A stretch of DNA of 25,834 nt from SIG588 sp045591985. GTDB taxonomy: Bacteria > Bacillota > Clostridia > Oscillospirales > Acutalibacteraceae. Below are positions 6,526-13,788 of this stretch, in pieces. Numbering within the stretch: the first letter of the stretch is position 1; the number at the start of each line of letters is the position of its first letter. The DNA is taken from positions 1 through 25,834 of the forward strand of contig JAZNTV010000043.1 of assembly GCA_045591985.1 (NCBI GenBank), written 5' to 3'. The notes beneath the pieces were generated by a model. That model was not told the origin of the DNA. It saw only the letters and a program-made list of their open reading frames with translations, and made no database searches. A program made the position numbers and the translations under genes.

Positions 6526-6534
6526 CAATGTCAA
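6506..6534 (-). promoter_or_regulatory. Consensus promoter of the Fic gene
   Basis: On the minus strand TTGACA (6534-6529), 17 bases and TATAAT (6511-6506) match the sigma-A consensus at every position. The -10 box lies 35 bases before the start codon. Confidence 0.85.
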
Positions 6535-6663
6535 GCGTTATTCATTGTCACATTTCGACAAGTTTTGCATTGCGATACATAGTGTGGTTGAGAGAGCGAC
6601 AAAGACTTGACTGTTATGACGAAACGTGATATCCTATTATTAACACAATTGAGGGGTACTGAT

Positions 6664-7155
6664 ATGGGATTATTAGATAAATTTTCAGCCCTGCTGATGG
6701 GTAAAGAAACAATGTCAGAGGAGAAACTTGGTGAAAGTAATGTCGTTTTAAACACCAAAGTGGAACAACGTTTTTATTCTGAGGCGGATGATTTGTTTAA
6801 AGAAGGGGCTTTGAAAGAGATATTCAAACATGATGAAATCACTATATGTAATGTTGGAAATGCCTTTTATGTTGCCTTTTTGTTTGGCGAAAACTGTAGT
6901 GATGAGGAAATAAATTTTATAATTATTCCAGCTGAGCAGCTAGAGTGTATTTTGAAGGATAATACGTGTTTGTACGAATTATTTTCACTTAGAGATGAAT
7001 CATTAAAAGGAGTGTACAGATTCGATGATCGTGCAAAATCAACAATAAGAAATGCCTATAAAAAAACTCAAGAAGAAGGTGCAAGAGTCGATTTGAAGTT
7101 TGAAGCTGAATTGTTAAAAAAGTATCAACATAGAAACGAACTGCATAACAGATAA
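6664..7155 (+). CDS. Unrecognised 163-residue cytoplasmic protein
   Basis: I do not recognise a family. The product starts MGLLDKFSALLMGKE, a short amphipathic helix, followed by a mixed alpha/beta part (ITICNVGNAFYVAFLFGE, INFIIIPAEQL) and a charged helical C-terminus (about 125-163). There is no signal peptide or membrane span. I prefer the ATG at 6664, which has GAGGGG 7 bases before it, over an upstream TTG at 6607 that lacks a ribosome site. It is divergent from the Fic gene with 193 bases between start codons; no convincing promoter of its own was found. Element D follows 25 bases after the stop. Confidence 0.66.
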   Translation: MGLLDKFSALLMGKETMSEEKLGESNVVLNTKVEQRFYSEADDLFKEGALKEIFKHDEITICNVGNAFYVAFLFGENCSDEEINFIIIPAEQLECILKDNTCLYELFSLRDESLKGVYRFDDRAKSTIRNAYKKTQEEGARVDLKFEAELLKKYQHRNELHNR

Positions 7156-7184
7156 AACTGATTCAAAAAACAGAAAAAACGTAT

Positions 7185-7239
7185 AAATCTCTTTGTTTTA
7201 CAGATACTAACAGTACAAATTTGTAAAGCAAGGAGATTT
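7185..7239 (+). promoter_or_regulatory. Hairpin that buries a ribosome binding site (element D)
   Basis: Bases 7185-7201 pair with 7223-7239 in a 17-bp stem with two G-U pairs around a 21-base loop identical to that of element B. The AAGGAGA of the frame at 7248 lies in the 3' arm, so translation should need the stem to open. It could act as a temperature- or ligand-sensitive leader; no known RNA family is recognised. Confidence 0.68.
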
Positions 7240-7247
7240 TTGTATAT

Positions 7248-7352
7248 ATGAAAGCAACCGGAATAGTTCGTAGAATAGATGATTTGGGTCGTGTGGTTAT
7301 ACCCAAAGAAATCCGAAGGACAATGAGGATAAGAGAAGGAGACCCTCTGTAA
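7248..7352 (+). pseudogene. SpoVT/AbrB-type N-terminal fragment, copy D (34 aa)
   Basis: The frame encodes MKATGIVRRIDDLGR followed by VVIPKEIRRTMRIREGDPL, an excellent match to the N-terminal two thirds of an AbrB/SpoVT swapped-hairpin domain, then a TAA at 7350-7352 where intact proteins continue with EIF and the last strand. It is therefore a truncated DNA-binding domain. It may be a remnant or a short interfering peptide; dimer formation would probably be impaired. Confidence 0.72.
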
Positions 7353-7370
7353 ATACATACGCACACATAA

Positions 7371-7405
7371 CAAAAAGAGCAGTTCAAATCGAACTGCTCT
7401 TTTTG
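7371..7405. terminator. Bidirectional terminator between element D and thrS
   Basis: CAAAAAGAGCAGTTC (7371-7385), a five-base loop and the exact complement (7391-7405) form a 15-bp stem with A and T tracts on either side. It can end both the plus-strand element and the minus-strand thrS transcript, whose stop is at 7413. Confidence 0.85.
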
Positions 7406-7412
7406 TTGCTTT

Positions 7413-9350
7413 TTAACCGATAACGCGGTCTTCAACCTCTTTCAATGCACGGGCGAGGAACTCTTCCACCGACATCGCACCGAGATCCACACCGCCGCGG
7501 GCACGCACCGCCACGGCGTTGTTTTCGATCTCTTTGTCGCCGATGACCAACACGTACGGCACTTTCTGCATCTGCGCTTCACGGATCTTGTAACCGATCT
7601 TTTCGTTGCGGAAATCGGTTTCCACACGCAAGCCCGCCGCCGCGAGTTTCTCTGCCACTGCTTTGGCGTAATCGCCTTGGCGGTCGGTGATGGGCATCAC
7701 GCGCACTTGTTCGGGGGCAAGCCACATCGGGAACGCGCCCGCATACTTTTCGATCAGCAACGCTAAGGTGCGTTCGTAGCAACCGATCGAGGTGCGGTGG
7801 ATGATGTAGGGGTTCTTCTTGCTGCCGTCACGGTCGGTGTATTCCATACCGAACTTCTCCGCCAGCATTTGGTCGATCTGGATGGTGATAAGGGTATCCT
7901 CTTTGCCGTGGACGTTCTTGATCTGAATGTCCAGTTTCGGACCGTAGAACGCCGCTTCGCCGATGCCGATCTTGTAGTCGATGCCGAGATCGTCCAAAAT
8001 GGTCTTCATCACGCCCTGCGCTTCGTCCCACTGTTCCGCCGTGCCGATATACTTCTCACGGTTGTCGGGATCCCACTGGGAGAAACGATAGGTCACGTCT
8101 TCATACAGACCGAGCGTTTTGAGCATGTAGATGCACAGGTCGAGACAATTCTTGAATTCCTCTTCCAACTGTTCGGGCAGACACATCAAGTGACCTTCCG
8201 AAATGGTGAACTGACGCACACGGATAAGACCGTGCATTTCGCCGCTTGCCTCGTTACGGAACAGGGTGGAGGTTTCGTTATAGCGCAGCGGCAGATCGCG
8301 ATAGGAACGTGCACGGTTCAAATAGGCCTGATACTGGAACGGACAGGTCATCGGGCGCAGGGCAAACACTTCGTCCTCCGACTCGGGGTCGCCCATTACG
8401 AACATGCCGTCGCGGTAATGATCCCAGTGGCCCGACACTTTGTAAAGATCGCTTTTCGCCATCAGCGGAGTCTTGGTAAGTTGCCAGCCGCGACGTTGTT
8501 CCTCGTCCTCCACAAAACGTTGGAGCAACTGAATGATGCGCGCGCCCTTCGGCAACATGATCGGCAAGCCTTGGCCGATGATCTCGGAGGTGGTGAACAG
8601 TTCCAGTTCACGGCCGAGTTTGTTGTGGTCGCGTTTTTTGGCTTCTTCCACCTGCAAGAGATAGGCTTCCAGTTCGCTCTTCTTCGGGAAGGCGGTGCCG
8701 TAGATGCGCTGTAACATCTTGTTCTTTTCGTTGCCGCGCCAGTAGGCACCGGTGCAAGAGGTCAGTTTTACCGCCTTGACACAGCCGGTATCGGGCAGGT
8801 GCGGGCCGGCACACAGGTCGGTGAAGTCGCCTTGACGATAGAACTTGATAGCCTCACCTTTGCCGGCGTGTTCTTCCATCAGTTCGAGCTTATACGGTTC
8901 GTCTGCCATCTGTGCACGTGCTTCGTCGATCGGCAGTTCAAACGCTTCGATCGGCAGTGCTTCCTTCATGATCTTGCGCATCTCGTCTTCGATCTTCGCA
9001 AGGTCGTCGGGGGTGAAGGGCGTATCACGGTCGAAGTCGTAATAGAAACCGTTATCCACCGCGGGACCGATGGCGAATTTGGCATCGGGGAACAGGCGGC
9101 GCACCGCTTGCGCCAGAATGTGCGAGGCGGTGTGGCGGTACGCCTTCGCGCCGTCGGGGTCGGCAAAGGTGAGGATCTCCAGTTCCGCATCGGCAGTCAG
9201 CACGGTGCGCAGATCCACCACAGCCCCGTTCAAACGGGCGGCGCAGGCGTTGCGATACAGCCCCATCGAAATTTCGCGGCAGAGCGCGTCGATGGTGGTG
9301 CCGTGCTCCACCTGTTTGACGTCGCCGCCTTTTAACGTAATGTTCAGCAT
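7413..9350 (-). CDS. thrS: Threonyl-tRNA synthetase
   Basis: This 645-residue class II enzyme charges tRNA-Thr with threonine. The domain order is complete: TGS (1-62); the editing domain with H73, H77 (RHTASH) and C180, H184 (CAGPH), which clears serine mischarging; the catalytic core (about 245-535) with zinc ligands C336, H387 and H518; motif 2 around RNEASGEMHG (365-374); motif 3 in GCYERTLALLIEKYAG (523-538); and the anticodon-binding domain to the end. The length is normal for the family. The ATG at 9350 has AAGGAG 9 bases upstream. It is a single-gene transcript under a T-box leader, so it should be induced when uncharged tRNA-Thr accumulates. It ends at a bidirectional terminator. Confidence 0.98.
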   Translation of the reverse strand: MLNITLKGGDVKQVEHGTTIDALCREISMGLYRNACAARLNGAVVDLRTVLTADAELEILTFADPDGAKAYRHTASHILAQAVRRLFPDAKFAIGPAVDNGFYYDFDRDTPFTPDDLAKIEDEMRKIMKEALPIEAFELPIDEARAQMADEPYKLELMEEHAGKGEAIKFYRQGDFTDLCAGPHLPDTGCVKAVKLTSCTGAYWRGNEKNKMLQRIYGTAFPKKSELEAYLLQVEEAKKRDHNKLGRELELFTTSEIIGQGLPIMLPKGARIIQLLQRFVEDEEQRRGWQLTKTPLMAKSDLYKVSGHWDHYRDGMFVMGDPESEDEVFALRPMTCPFQYQAYLNRARSYRDLPLRYNETSTLFRNEASGEMHGLIRVRQFTISEGHLMCLPEQLEEEFKNCLDLCIYMLKTLGLYEDVTYRFSQWDPDNREKYIGTAEQWDEAQGVMKTILDDLGIDYKIGIGEAAFYGPKLDIQIKNVHGKEDTLITIQIDQMLAEKFGMEYTDRDGSKKNPYIIHRTSIGCYERTLALLIEKYAGAFPMWLAPEQVRVMPITDRQGDYAKAVAEKLAAAGLRVETDFRNEKIGYKIREAQMQKVPYVLVIGDKEIENNAVAVRARGGVDLGAMSVEEFLARALKEVEDRVIG

Positions 9351-9364
9351 ATACGATCACTCCT

Positions 9365-9617
9365 TAAAAAATAAAAACCGCGCCCCTGAAAAGGGACGCG
9401 GTAAAATGTACTGCGTGGTTCCACCCTTGATTCAACGGCCAACGCCGTCCTCAAGCGACCGATAACGGGGTCAGCCGTCGCGCTCTACTGCAATTTCAAG
9501 CGTGCTCTCAAGGGTGGTGGGGATAACGACGTCTGCCTCGTGTGCCGTTTTCAGCCGACGGCGGCACTCTCTGCGGGTGAGGTGATGGGTCGTATCCCGT
9601 CCCTATCAACGATTTAT
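9365..9617 (-). promoter_or_regulatory. T-box leader of thrS
   Basis: Read on the minus strand, the leader carries the T-box signature AGGGTGGAACCACGC (9427-9413). It is followed by a terminator stem ACCGCGTCCC/GGGGCGCGGT (9402-9377) and a T-rich tail (9376-9365). The bulge TGGA would pair with a tRNA acceptor end NCCA whose discriminator base is U. The upstream half has long paired segments fitting Stem I. Candidate ACC threonine specifier triplets occur near the end of Stem I (CCCACCACCC, around 9510), but I cannot fix which is used. Uncharged tRNA-Thr should favour the antiterminator and read-through. Confidence 0.9.
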
Positions 9618-9623
9618 GGATAC

Positions 9624-9651
9624 ATTATACCATTCCACACAAAAAAGTCAA
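9624..9651 (-). promoter_or_regulatory. thrS promoter
   Basis: On the minus strand TTGACT (9651-9646), 16 bases and TATAAT (9629-9624). Transcription should start near 9617, at the beginning of the T-box leader. Confidence 0.78.
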
Positions 9652-9726
9652 GGGGGAATTTTTGCACGATTTGCGTGACGCGCGACGATCGTTCTTGACT
9701 TATAGGGTGAAAGGGGGCAGAGAAAT

Positions 9727-10752
9727 ATGTTGAAACGAAACGGTTTGATTGGATGCTTGATCTGTTTTTTACTGTTCAGCCTGACCGCTTGTGCAGAGGA
9801 GAAGCCGCTTGAGACAACGGTGACTACGGCGACCACGACGACCGAAACGACGACGCAGACGATGTTACTCACGACGGAAGGTGCCGCCGTGACGACGACG
9901 GAGACGACCTTGCCCGTGACGGAAGGGATCGAAGTGACCACGACCACGGAGACGAGTACGACGACCGAACGGACGACTTTTCCTGAAGAATGGCGCACGA
10001 CGGTGATCTGTTCGCTGCCGACAACGATACTTTGTACGGTTACTACGACGGAAGTGCCGTACGCGACGACCACGCGGCTGACGGGGCCTGATACCGTGGT
10101 TACGGCGCCGCAAACGTCGTGGGACCCCTCTACGACGACTACGACCACATCGACGATTGCGACTGTTCGTACGACGGGTACTACTGAAGCAACGTATCCT
10201 GAGCCACACGGACAACAACTCGAAATTTTGCTTAACGGTAAAACAGTACGGCTGACATTCTCCAAAACTGCTTATTACAACAGGACGCCAACCCGTTACC
10301 GCACGCTTCACGTATACGAAGGCGTTTTGTCGAACGGAACGACCGTGATTTGCAAAGTCGTTCCGCTCGTAAATCGGATACACAGTATCACATACAACGC
10401 GCCCCTCGAAGTTGGCGTCGTAAAAAAAGAGGACGCGCAAGCTTTCGTGTTGGCAGAACTTGAAAGAATGGGCTTTAAAGATTTGCAGGGGGAGAAATTA
10501 AATCTTTCAGTTATCAACAACAAGGGAATGTTGGGAAATTTTTTAGTATTCTTTGATATAGAAGTCGCTCCTTGTGAGACGCTTTTCGGCGGCGCACAAC
10601 TTGTGGATCGGAAGTTGGTGCTTACCAACTTGCGTACGCAACACACGATACGCCGATATAGTGAACAGAGCAACGGTACAACCGATTGGGGCGAAAGTGA
10701 GCCGTACTTTACGGAATACGCCTCTTCCTATTTGATTCCAAACTGGGTGTAA
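9727..10752 (+). CDS. Lipoprotein with threonine-rich stalk
   Basis: The 341-residue product starts with a lipoprotein signal peptide whose lipobox is LTAC, so C22 should be lipidated and the protein held on the outer face of the membrane. Residues about 29-155 are extremely rich in threonine (runs such as TTVTTATTTTETTTQT), a low-complexity stalk of the type that lifts domains through the cell wall and may be glycosylated. The remaining C-terminal domain (about 165-341) is mixed alpha/beta, starting with EILLNGKTVRLTF; I recognise no family. The ribosome site is AAGGGGG (9711-9717). The gene is divergent from thrS, and no clear promoter of its own was seen. A hairpin follows the stop directly. 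Confidence 0.82.
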   Translation: MLKRNGLIGCLICFLLFSLTACAEEKPLETTVTTATTTTETTTQTMLLTTEGAAVTTTETTLPVTEGIEVTTTTETSTTTERTTFPEEWRTTVICSLPTTILCTVTTTEVPYATTTRLTGPDTVVTAPQTSWDPSTTTTTTSTIATVRTTGTTEATYPEPHGQQLEILLNGKTVRLTFSKTAYYNRTPTRYRTLHVYEGVLSNGTTVICKVVPLVNRIHSITYNAPLEVGVVKKEDAQAFVLAELERMGFKDLQGEKLNLSVINNKGMLGNFLVFFDIEVAPCETLFGGAQLVDRKLVLTNLRTQHTIRRYSEQSNGTTDWGESEPYFTEYASSYLIPNWV

Positions 10753-10755
10753 AAC

Positions 10756-10777
10756 AAAAAACCCGCCGTACGGCGGG
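10756..10777 (+). terminator. Hairpin after the lipoprotein gene
   Basis: CCCGCCG-TA-CGGCGGG (10762-10777) is a perfect palindrome preceded by a run of A, ten bases after the stop. It lacks a T tract on the plus strand; the T tract that fits its 5' arm lies at 11051-11055, beyond the foldback region. On the minus strand, the A run gives a T tract suitable for transcripts coming from galM. Confidence 0.55.
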
Positions 10778-10871
10778 TGGTCATAGGGATAAAAAGGAGA
10801 GGATGCACTCTTGCGGGCGCATTCTCTCCTTGTGTTTTGTGGATGTTTATGCCACTTGGAAAGTGGCTGTG

Positions 10872-11012
10872 ACCCTTGGCCCCCTTGTCTAAAGGGGTGC
10901 TGGCAAAGCCGTAGGCTTTGACTGAGGGGTAGTGAAAAAGCATAGAACTTAAACTACCCCTCTGTCTTTGGCTTCGCCAAATCCACCTCCCCTGACAAGG
11001 GGAGGCTTTGGT
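10872..11012. mobile_element. MITE-like imperfect inverted repeat (141 bp)
   Basis: The left arm (10872-10934) reads ACCCTTGGCCCCCTTGTC through GCTTTGACTGAGGGGTAGT. The right arm (10953-11012), read on the opposite strand, runs ACCAAAGCCTCCCCTTGTC through CAAAGACAGAGGGGTAGT. The arms are similar along their whole length and meet around a short AT-rich centre. No transposase is encoded. Elements of this build are scattered in clostridial genomes; identity with a named family cannot be tested here. Confidence 0.65.
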
Positions 11013-11061
11013 TTGCACTAATCCCTAATCGCAACTCACTTACGGCGGGCTTTTTATATGC

Positions 11062-12099
11062 TTATTCTTCCATCATTTCGAGGCGATACTCCGTCACGGT
11101 GCGGTAATCCTCGCCCGCGTCCACACGGGTGGAGGGGAAGGCGGGGTGATTGGGGGAGTCGGGGCAGTGCTGTGTTTCGAAACAGAAGGCACTGCGGCGG
11201 GCGAGCGGGACGCCGCCTTTGCCGAGCGCGCCGTCCATCACGTTGCCGGTATAGAGTTGGGCCGCGGGTTGGTCGGTAAAGCAGGTGAGTTTGATACCGC
11301 TTTCGAGCGAGACGGCGGTCATCACGCGGCGAAAGCCTTCGCCGTTTAAGAGATAATTATGGTCGTACCCGCCGCCGATCGCGAGTTGCGGATGGTCGCC
11401 GTCGATATCCCGCCCGATGGGTTTCGGCTCACGGAAATCGAAGGCGGTGTCGCTGACATCCAGCCACGTACCCGTGGGGATGAGATCTTCGTCTATGGCG
11501 TTGATGGAGTCGCTGTCGATCCACAAGAGTGTATTCGCGATTGAACCGCTGTTGTCAAGACGGAAATAGGCGTGGTTGGTAAGGTTGACCACTGTGGGGG
11601 CATCCGTTTTGGCATTGTATGCGATGCGCAGCGCGTTTTGGGCGGTTACCGTAAAGGTGACCGACACCAAGAGGTTGGCGGGGTATCCTTCCTCTCCGTG
11701 GGGGGAAAGGCGGGAAAAGCGCACCGACGGCTCGTTGCCTTCGCTGAGCACAGCTGCGTGCCACACGCGCTTGTCGAATCCGACGTTGCCGCCGTGCAGG
11801 TGGGTCACGCCGCGCTCATTACAGGGCACGGTATACACTTCGTTGTCCAGTGTGAAGCGGCCGCCTGCGATGCGGTTGCCGTAACGGCCGATGGTGGCCC
11901 CTTGGTAGCCGCCGTTTTGTCGATACCCATCGATGGTGTCGTATCCGCATACTATGTCGAACCCGCCGAATGTCAACTGCTGGATCGTCGCACCGTAAGT
12001 GAGAAGAGCCGCGGTAAGGCCGCCCGCCCCTTCCAGAATATATCGATCGATCTTCTCGCCGCTCGGCAGGGTGCCGAAGGCTTCCACGCGTACACTCAT
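11062..12099 (-). CDS. galM: Aldose 1-epimerase (mutarotase)
   Basis: The 345-residue enzyme interconverts the alpha and beta anomers of free sugars such as galactose and glucose, in the cytoplasm. Family landmarks are present: GATIGRYGNRIAGGRF (68-82), GVTHLHGG with H100 and H102 (97-104), the catalytic acid H176 in NLTNHAYF, D246 in GGGYDHNYL, and the catalytic base E308 in FCFETQHCPDSPN. The length is standard. The ATG at 12099 has AGGAGG 10 bases upstream. No other sugar-pathway gene is adjacent, so it looks like a stand-alone unit, divergent from the foldase gene. Confidence 0.95.
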   Translation of the reverse strand: MSVRVEAFGTLPSGEKIDRYILEGAGGLTAALLTYGATIQQLTFGGFDIVCGYDTIDGYRQNGGYQGATIGRYGNRIAGGRFTLDNEVYTVPCNERGVTHLHGGNVGFDKRVWHAAVLSEGNEPSVRFSRLSPHGEEGYPANLLVSVTFTVTAQNALRIAYNAKTDAPTVVNLTNHAYFRLDNSGSIANTLLWIDSDSINAIDEDLIPTGTWLDVSDTAFDFREPKPIGRDIDGDHPQLAIGGGYDHNYLLNGEGFRRVMTAVSLESGIKLTCFTDQPAAQLYTGNVMDGALGKGGVPLARRSAFCFETQHCPDSPNHPAFPSTRVDAGEDYRTVTEYRLEMMEE

Positions 12100-12133
12100 A
12101 TTGAAAATACCTCCTGTAGTATCTGTGATTTTC

Positions 12134-12162
12134 AGTATAGCATCAGATTTTTAAAAAAGCAA
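12134..12162 (-). promoter_or_regulatory. galM promoter
   Basis: On the minus strand TTGCTT (12162-12157), 17 bases and TATACT (12139-12134). The -35 box directly abuts the -35 box of the divergent foldase promoter. Confidence 0.65.
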
Positions 12163-12191
12163 TTGCAAAATCGGAATTTATGTTGTATACT
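12163..12191 (+). promoter_or_regulatory. Foldase gene promoter
   Basis: TTGCAA (12163-12168), 17 bases and TATACT (12186-12191), 44 bases before the start codon. It starts at the base next to the -35 box of the galM promoter, giving the junction AAGCAATTGCAA. Confidence 0.68.
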
Positions 12192-12235
12192 TGTCCTTGT
12201 GTTTTGAGAGTTGCAAAAAGAAAGGAACATATACT

Positions 12236-13750
12236 ATGGGAAAAGGGACACGTAAAAGAGAAATGGCGGAGATCCGCCGCGTACAGGAACAGCAGCAGGC
12301 GGCTGCCCGTAAGAAAGAGCATACCCGCAACGTCGTTGTCGGTATTGCGGCGGCACTGGCCGCAGTGGCGGTTTTATTTGTGGGCGTCTTGGGCGTTTGG
12401 AACTCGGTTACGGACGGCGCACTTATCGGCAAGTGGTTAGAGAAGCGGGAGGCGAAGGTTGCCAGCCGCGAACTGCACACCACGATCGTGGCGAAGTCGG
12501 CGAACTACGAAGTTACCAAAGCAATGATGACCTACTTCACCGCTTCGACCTATATGAATTATTGCGCCAACTACGAAGATCAGCTGGAAGATCTGGGGTT
12601 GGATACCAACAAGGCGTTGAATGTACAACAGTGTGCGTATGACGACAGCCTTACATGGTACGACTACTTTGTGGATACCACCGAAAACACGGTGAAATGG
12701 ATGCTCAGTTTTGCGGAGCAGGCTCGCGCGGACGGCGTGGAACTTTCGAAGGAATATGAAGATCTGATGAAGGAAACGCTGGAGGCGACCAAACCCGAAA
12801 ACTTCGGTGAGTATTTGACGTTGGACGATGTGGCGGCGTGTCTGGAACTGTTCTATATGGCTACCATGCAGGAAGAAAAGGTGCAGGCGGGCAACACCGC
12901 CTCGGACGAGGATATCCAGGCGTGGGCGGACGAGAATAACAAGACGTTGCTTCGCGCGGACTACACCTATTACAACATTCCCTACGGTACGGGTGCCTAT
13001 TACGCCGACGAGGCGACGGCCCGTGCGTTGGCGGATAGACTGTTGAACAGCACCGAGGAGGAGTTCATCGCCATTGCGAAGGAAGAACTGCTTGCACGGA
13101 AGGTGTATGCGGATCAGGCGACGCTGGATGCACAGTTCCCCGCCAACTACCTGCGCAGCGGGTATGCATATAAAGACGGCGACGGATTCAGTGATTGGCT
13201 GTTTGATAAGAACACCAAAGCCGGAGATACGAAGTTGATCGAGCGGGCGGAAAGCCAATCGATCGCGGTGTACCTGTGCCGCGCGGCTGCTGTGCGCGAC
13301 AGCGAACCGGTGGTAGATGTGCGACACATTCTGTTCACCGAAGAGAAGTATGAGACCGACGAGGCTGCCAAAGCCAAGGCGGAGGAAGTGTTGAAGACGT
13401 GGCAGGAGGGCGAAGCTACCGCCGACTCCTTCGGGGCACTTGCCAAGGAATTTACCGAGGATTCCAACGGTGAAGAGGGCGGCCTGTATGAAGGCGTGAC
13501 CCAAGGCCAGATGGTGGAAACATTTAACGATTGGTGTTTTGATGCCGCCCGTAAGACAGGGGATACCGGTATTGTGAAGACCGATTACGGCTATCACGTG
13601 ATGTATTTCGTAAAATCCTATGATCGTTGGTATCTGACTGCCAAGCAGACCATCGAAAGCGAAACCTACCAGGCAACCTCCTCCGGCTACGCCTCTACCT
13701 ACGGTGTGACGGTGGACAGCGAACTGGCTCATACGGTGGAATTTGCGTAA
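12236..13750 (+). CDS. Membrane-anchored PPIC-type peptidyl-prolyl isomerase (PrsA-like foldase)
   Basis: The 504-residue protein has a basic cytoplasmic tail with a helical QEQQQAAARKKE segment, one membrane span (about 32-56), and a long extracellular part. A parvulin (PPIC) domain lies at about 358-470, with VRHILFTEEK near its start (R363, H364), FGALAKEFTEDSNGEEGG in the middle and GYHVMYFVKS near its end. It should help exported proteins fold by isomerising prolyl bonds. Unlike Bacillus PrsA it has a signal anchor instead of a lipobox. The ATG at 12236 has AAAGGA about 9 bases upstream; an in-frame TTG at 12191 overlaps the -10 box and is rejected. The gene ends at a strong terminator, so it is separate from rpoB. 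Confidence 0.88.
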   Translation: MGKGTRKREMAEIRRVQEQQQAAARKKEHTRNVVVGIAAALAAVAVLFVGVLGVWNSVTDGALIGKWLEKREAKVASRELHTTIVAKSANYEVTKAMMTYFTASTYMNYCANYEDQLEDLGLDTNKALNVQQCAYDDSLTWYDYFVDTTENTVKWMLSFAEQARADGVELSKEYEDLMKETLEATKPENFGEYLTLDDVAACLELFYMATMQEEKVQAGNTASDEDIQAWADENNKTLLRADYTYYNIPYGTGAYYADEATARALADRLLNSTEEEFIAIAKEELLARKVYADQATLDAQFPANYLRSGYAYKDGDGFSDWLFDKNTKAGDTKLIERAESQSIAVYLCRAAAVRDSEPVVDVRHILFTEEKYETDEAAKAKAEEVLKTWQEGEATADSFGALAKEFTEDSNGEEGGLYEGVTQGQMVETFNDWCFDAARKTGDTGIVKTDYGYHVMYFVKSYDRWYLTAKQTIESETYQATSSGYASTYGVTVDSELAHTVEFA

Positions 13751-13788
13751 TTCTACCACGGAGCCGTGCGTTTCATACGGCGAAAAAG

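Larger units (their letters stand above)
7181..7405 (+). repeat. Repeat element D (AbrB-leader element with the longest frame)
   Basis: The leader from GTATAAATCTC to AAGGAGATTTTT is nearly identical to element B but lacks B's extra hairpins, so the ribosome site is 11 bases from the ATG. The frame is the least eroded of the four. ACATAACAAAA precedes the final hairpin, matching ACATAGCAAAA in B and C. This copy marks the junction with the GC-richer housekeeping half. Confidence 0.72.
10756..11055. repeat. 300-bp foldback region splitting a terminator
   Basis: AAAAAACCCGCCGTA (10756-10770) is the inverted repeat of TACGGCGGGCTTTTT (11041-11055) with one mismatch. AGGGAT near 10785-10790 has its partner ATCCCT near 11021-11026. 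Between these ends are a 13-bp hairpin AAGGAGAGGATGC/GCATTCTCTCCTT (10794-10831), a small one GCCACTT/AAGTGGC near 10851-10867, and the MITE-like repeat. No gene is seen. The two convergent genes end on either side. Confidence 0.6.

Noticed and set aside
6607..6640. TTGACT with TATTAT as promoter of the gene at 6664
   Set aside because: The spacing is 22 bases, too long for a normal sigma-A promoter.
572..7405. CRISPR array made of the repeated elements
   Set aside because: The copies are far apart (1.1 to 3.4 kb), 130-300 bases long, contain reading frames, and no cas genes are present.
7797..8714. 305-codon frame opposite thrS
   Set aside because: It is antisense to conserved catalytic motifs of thrS, with no ribosome site and no domain.
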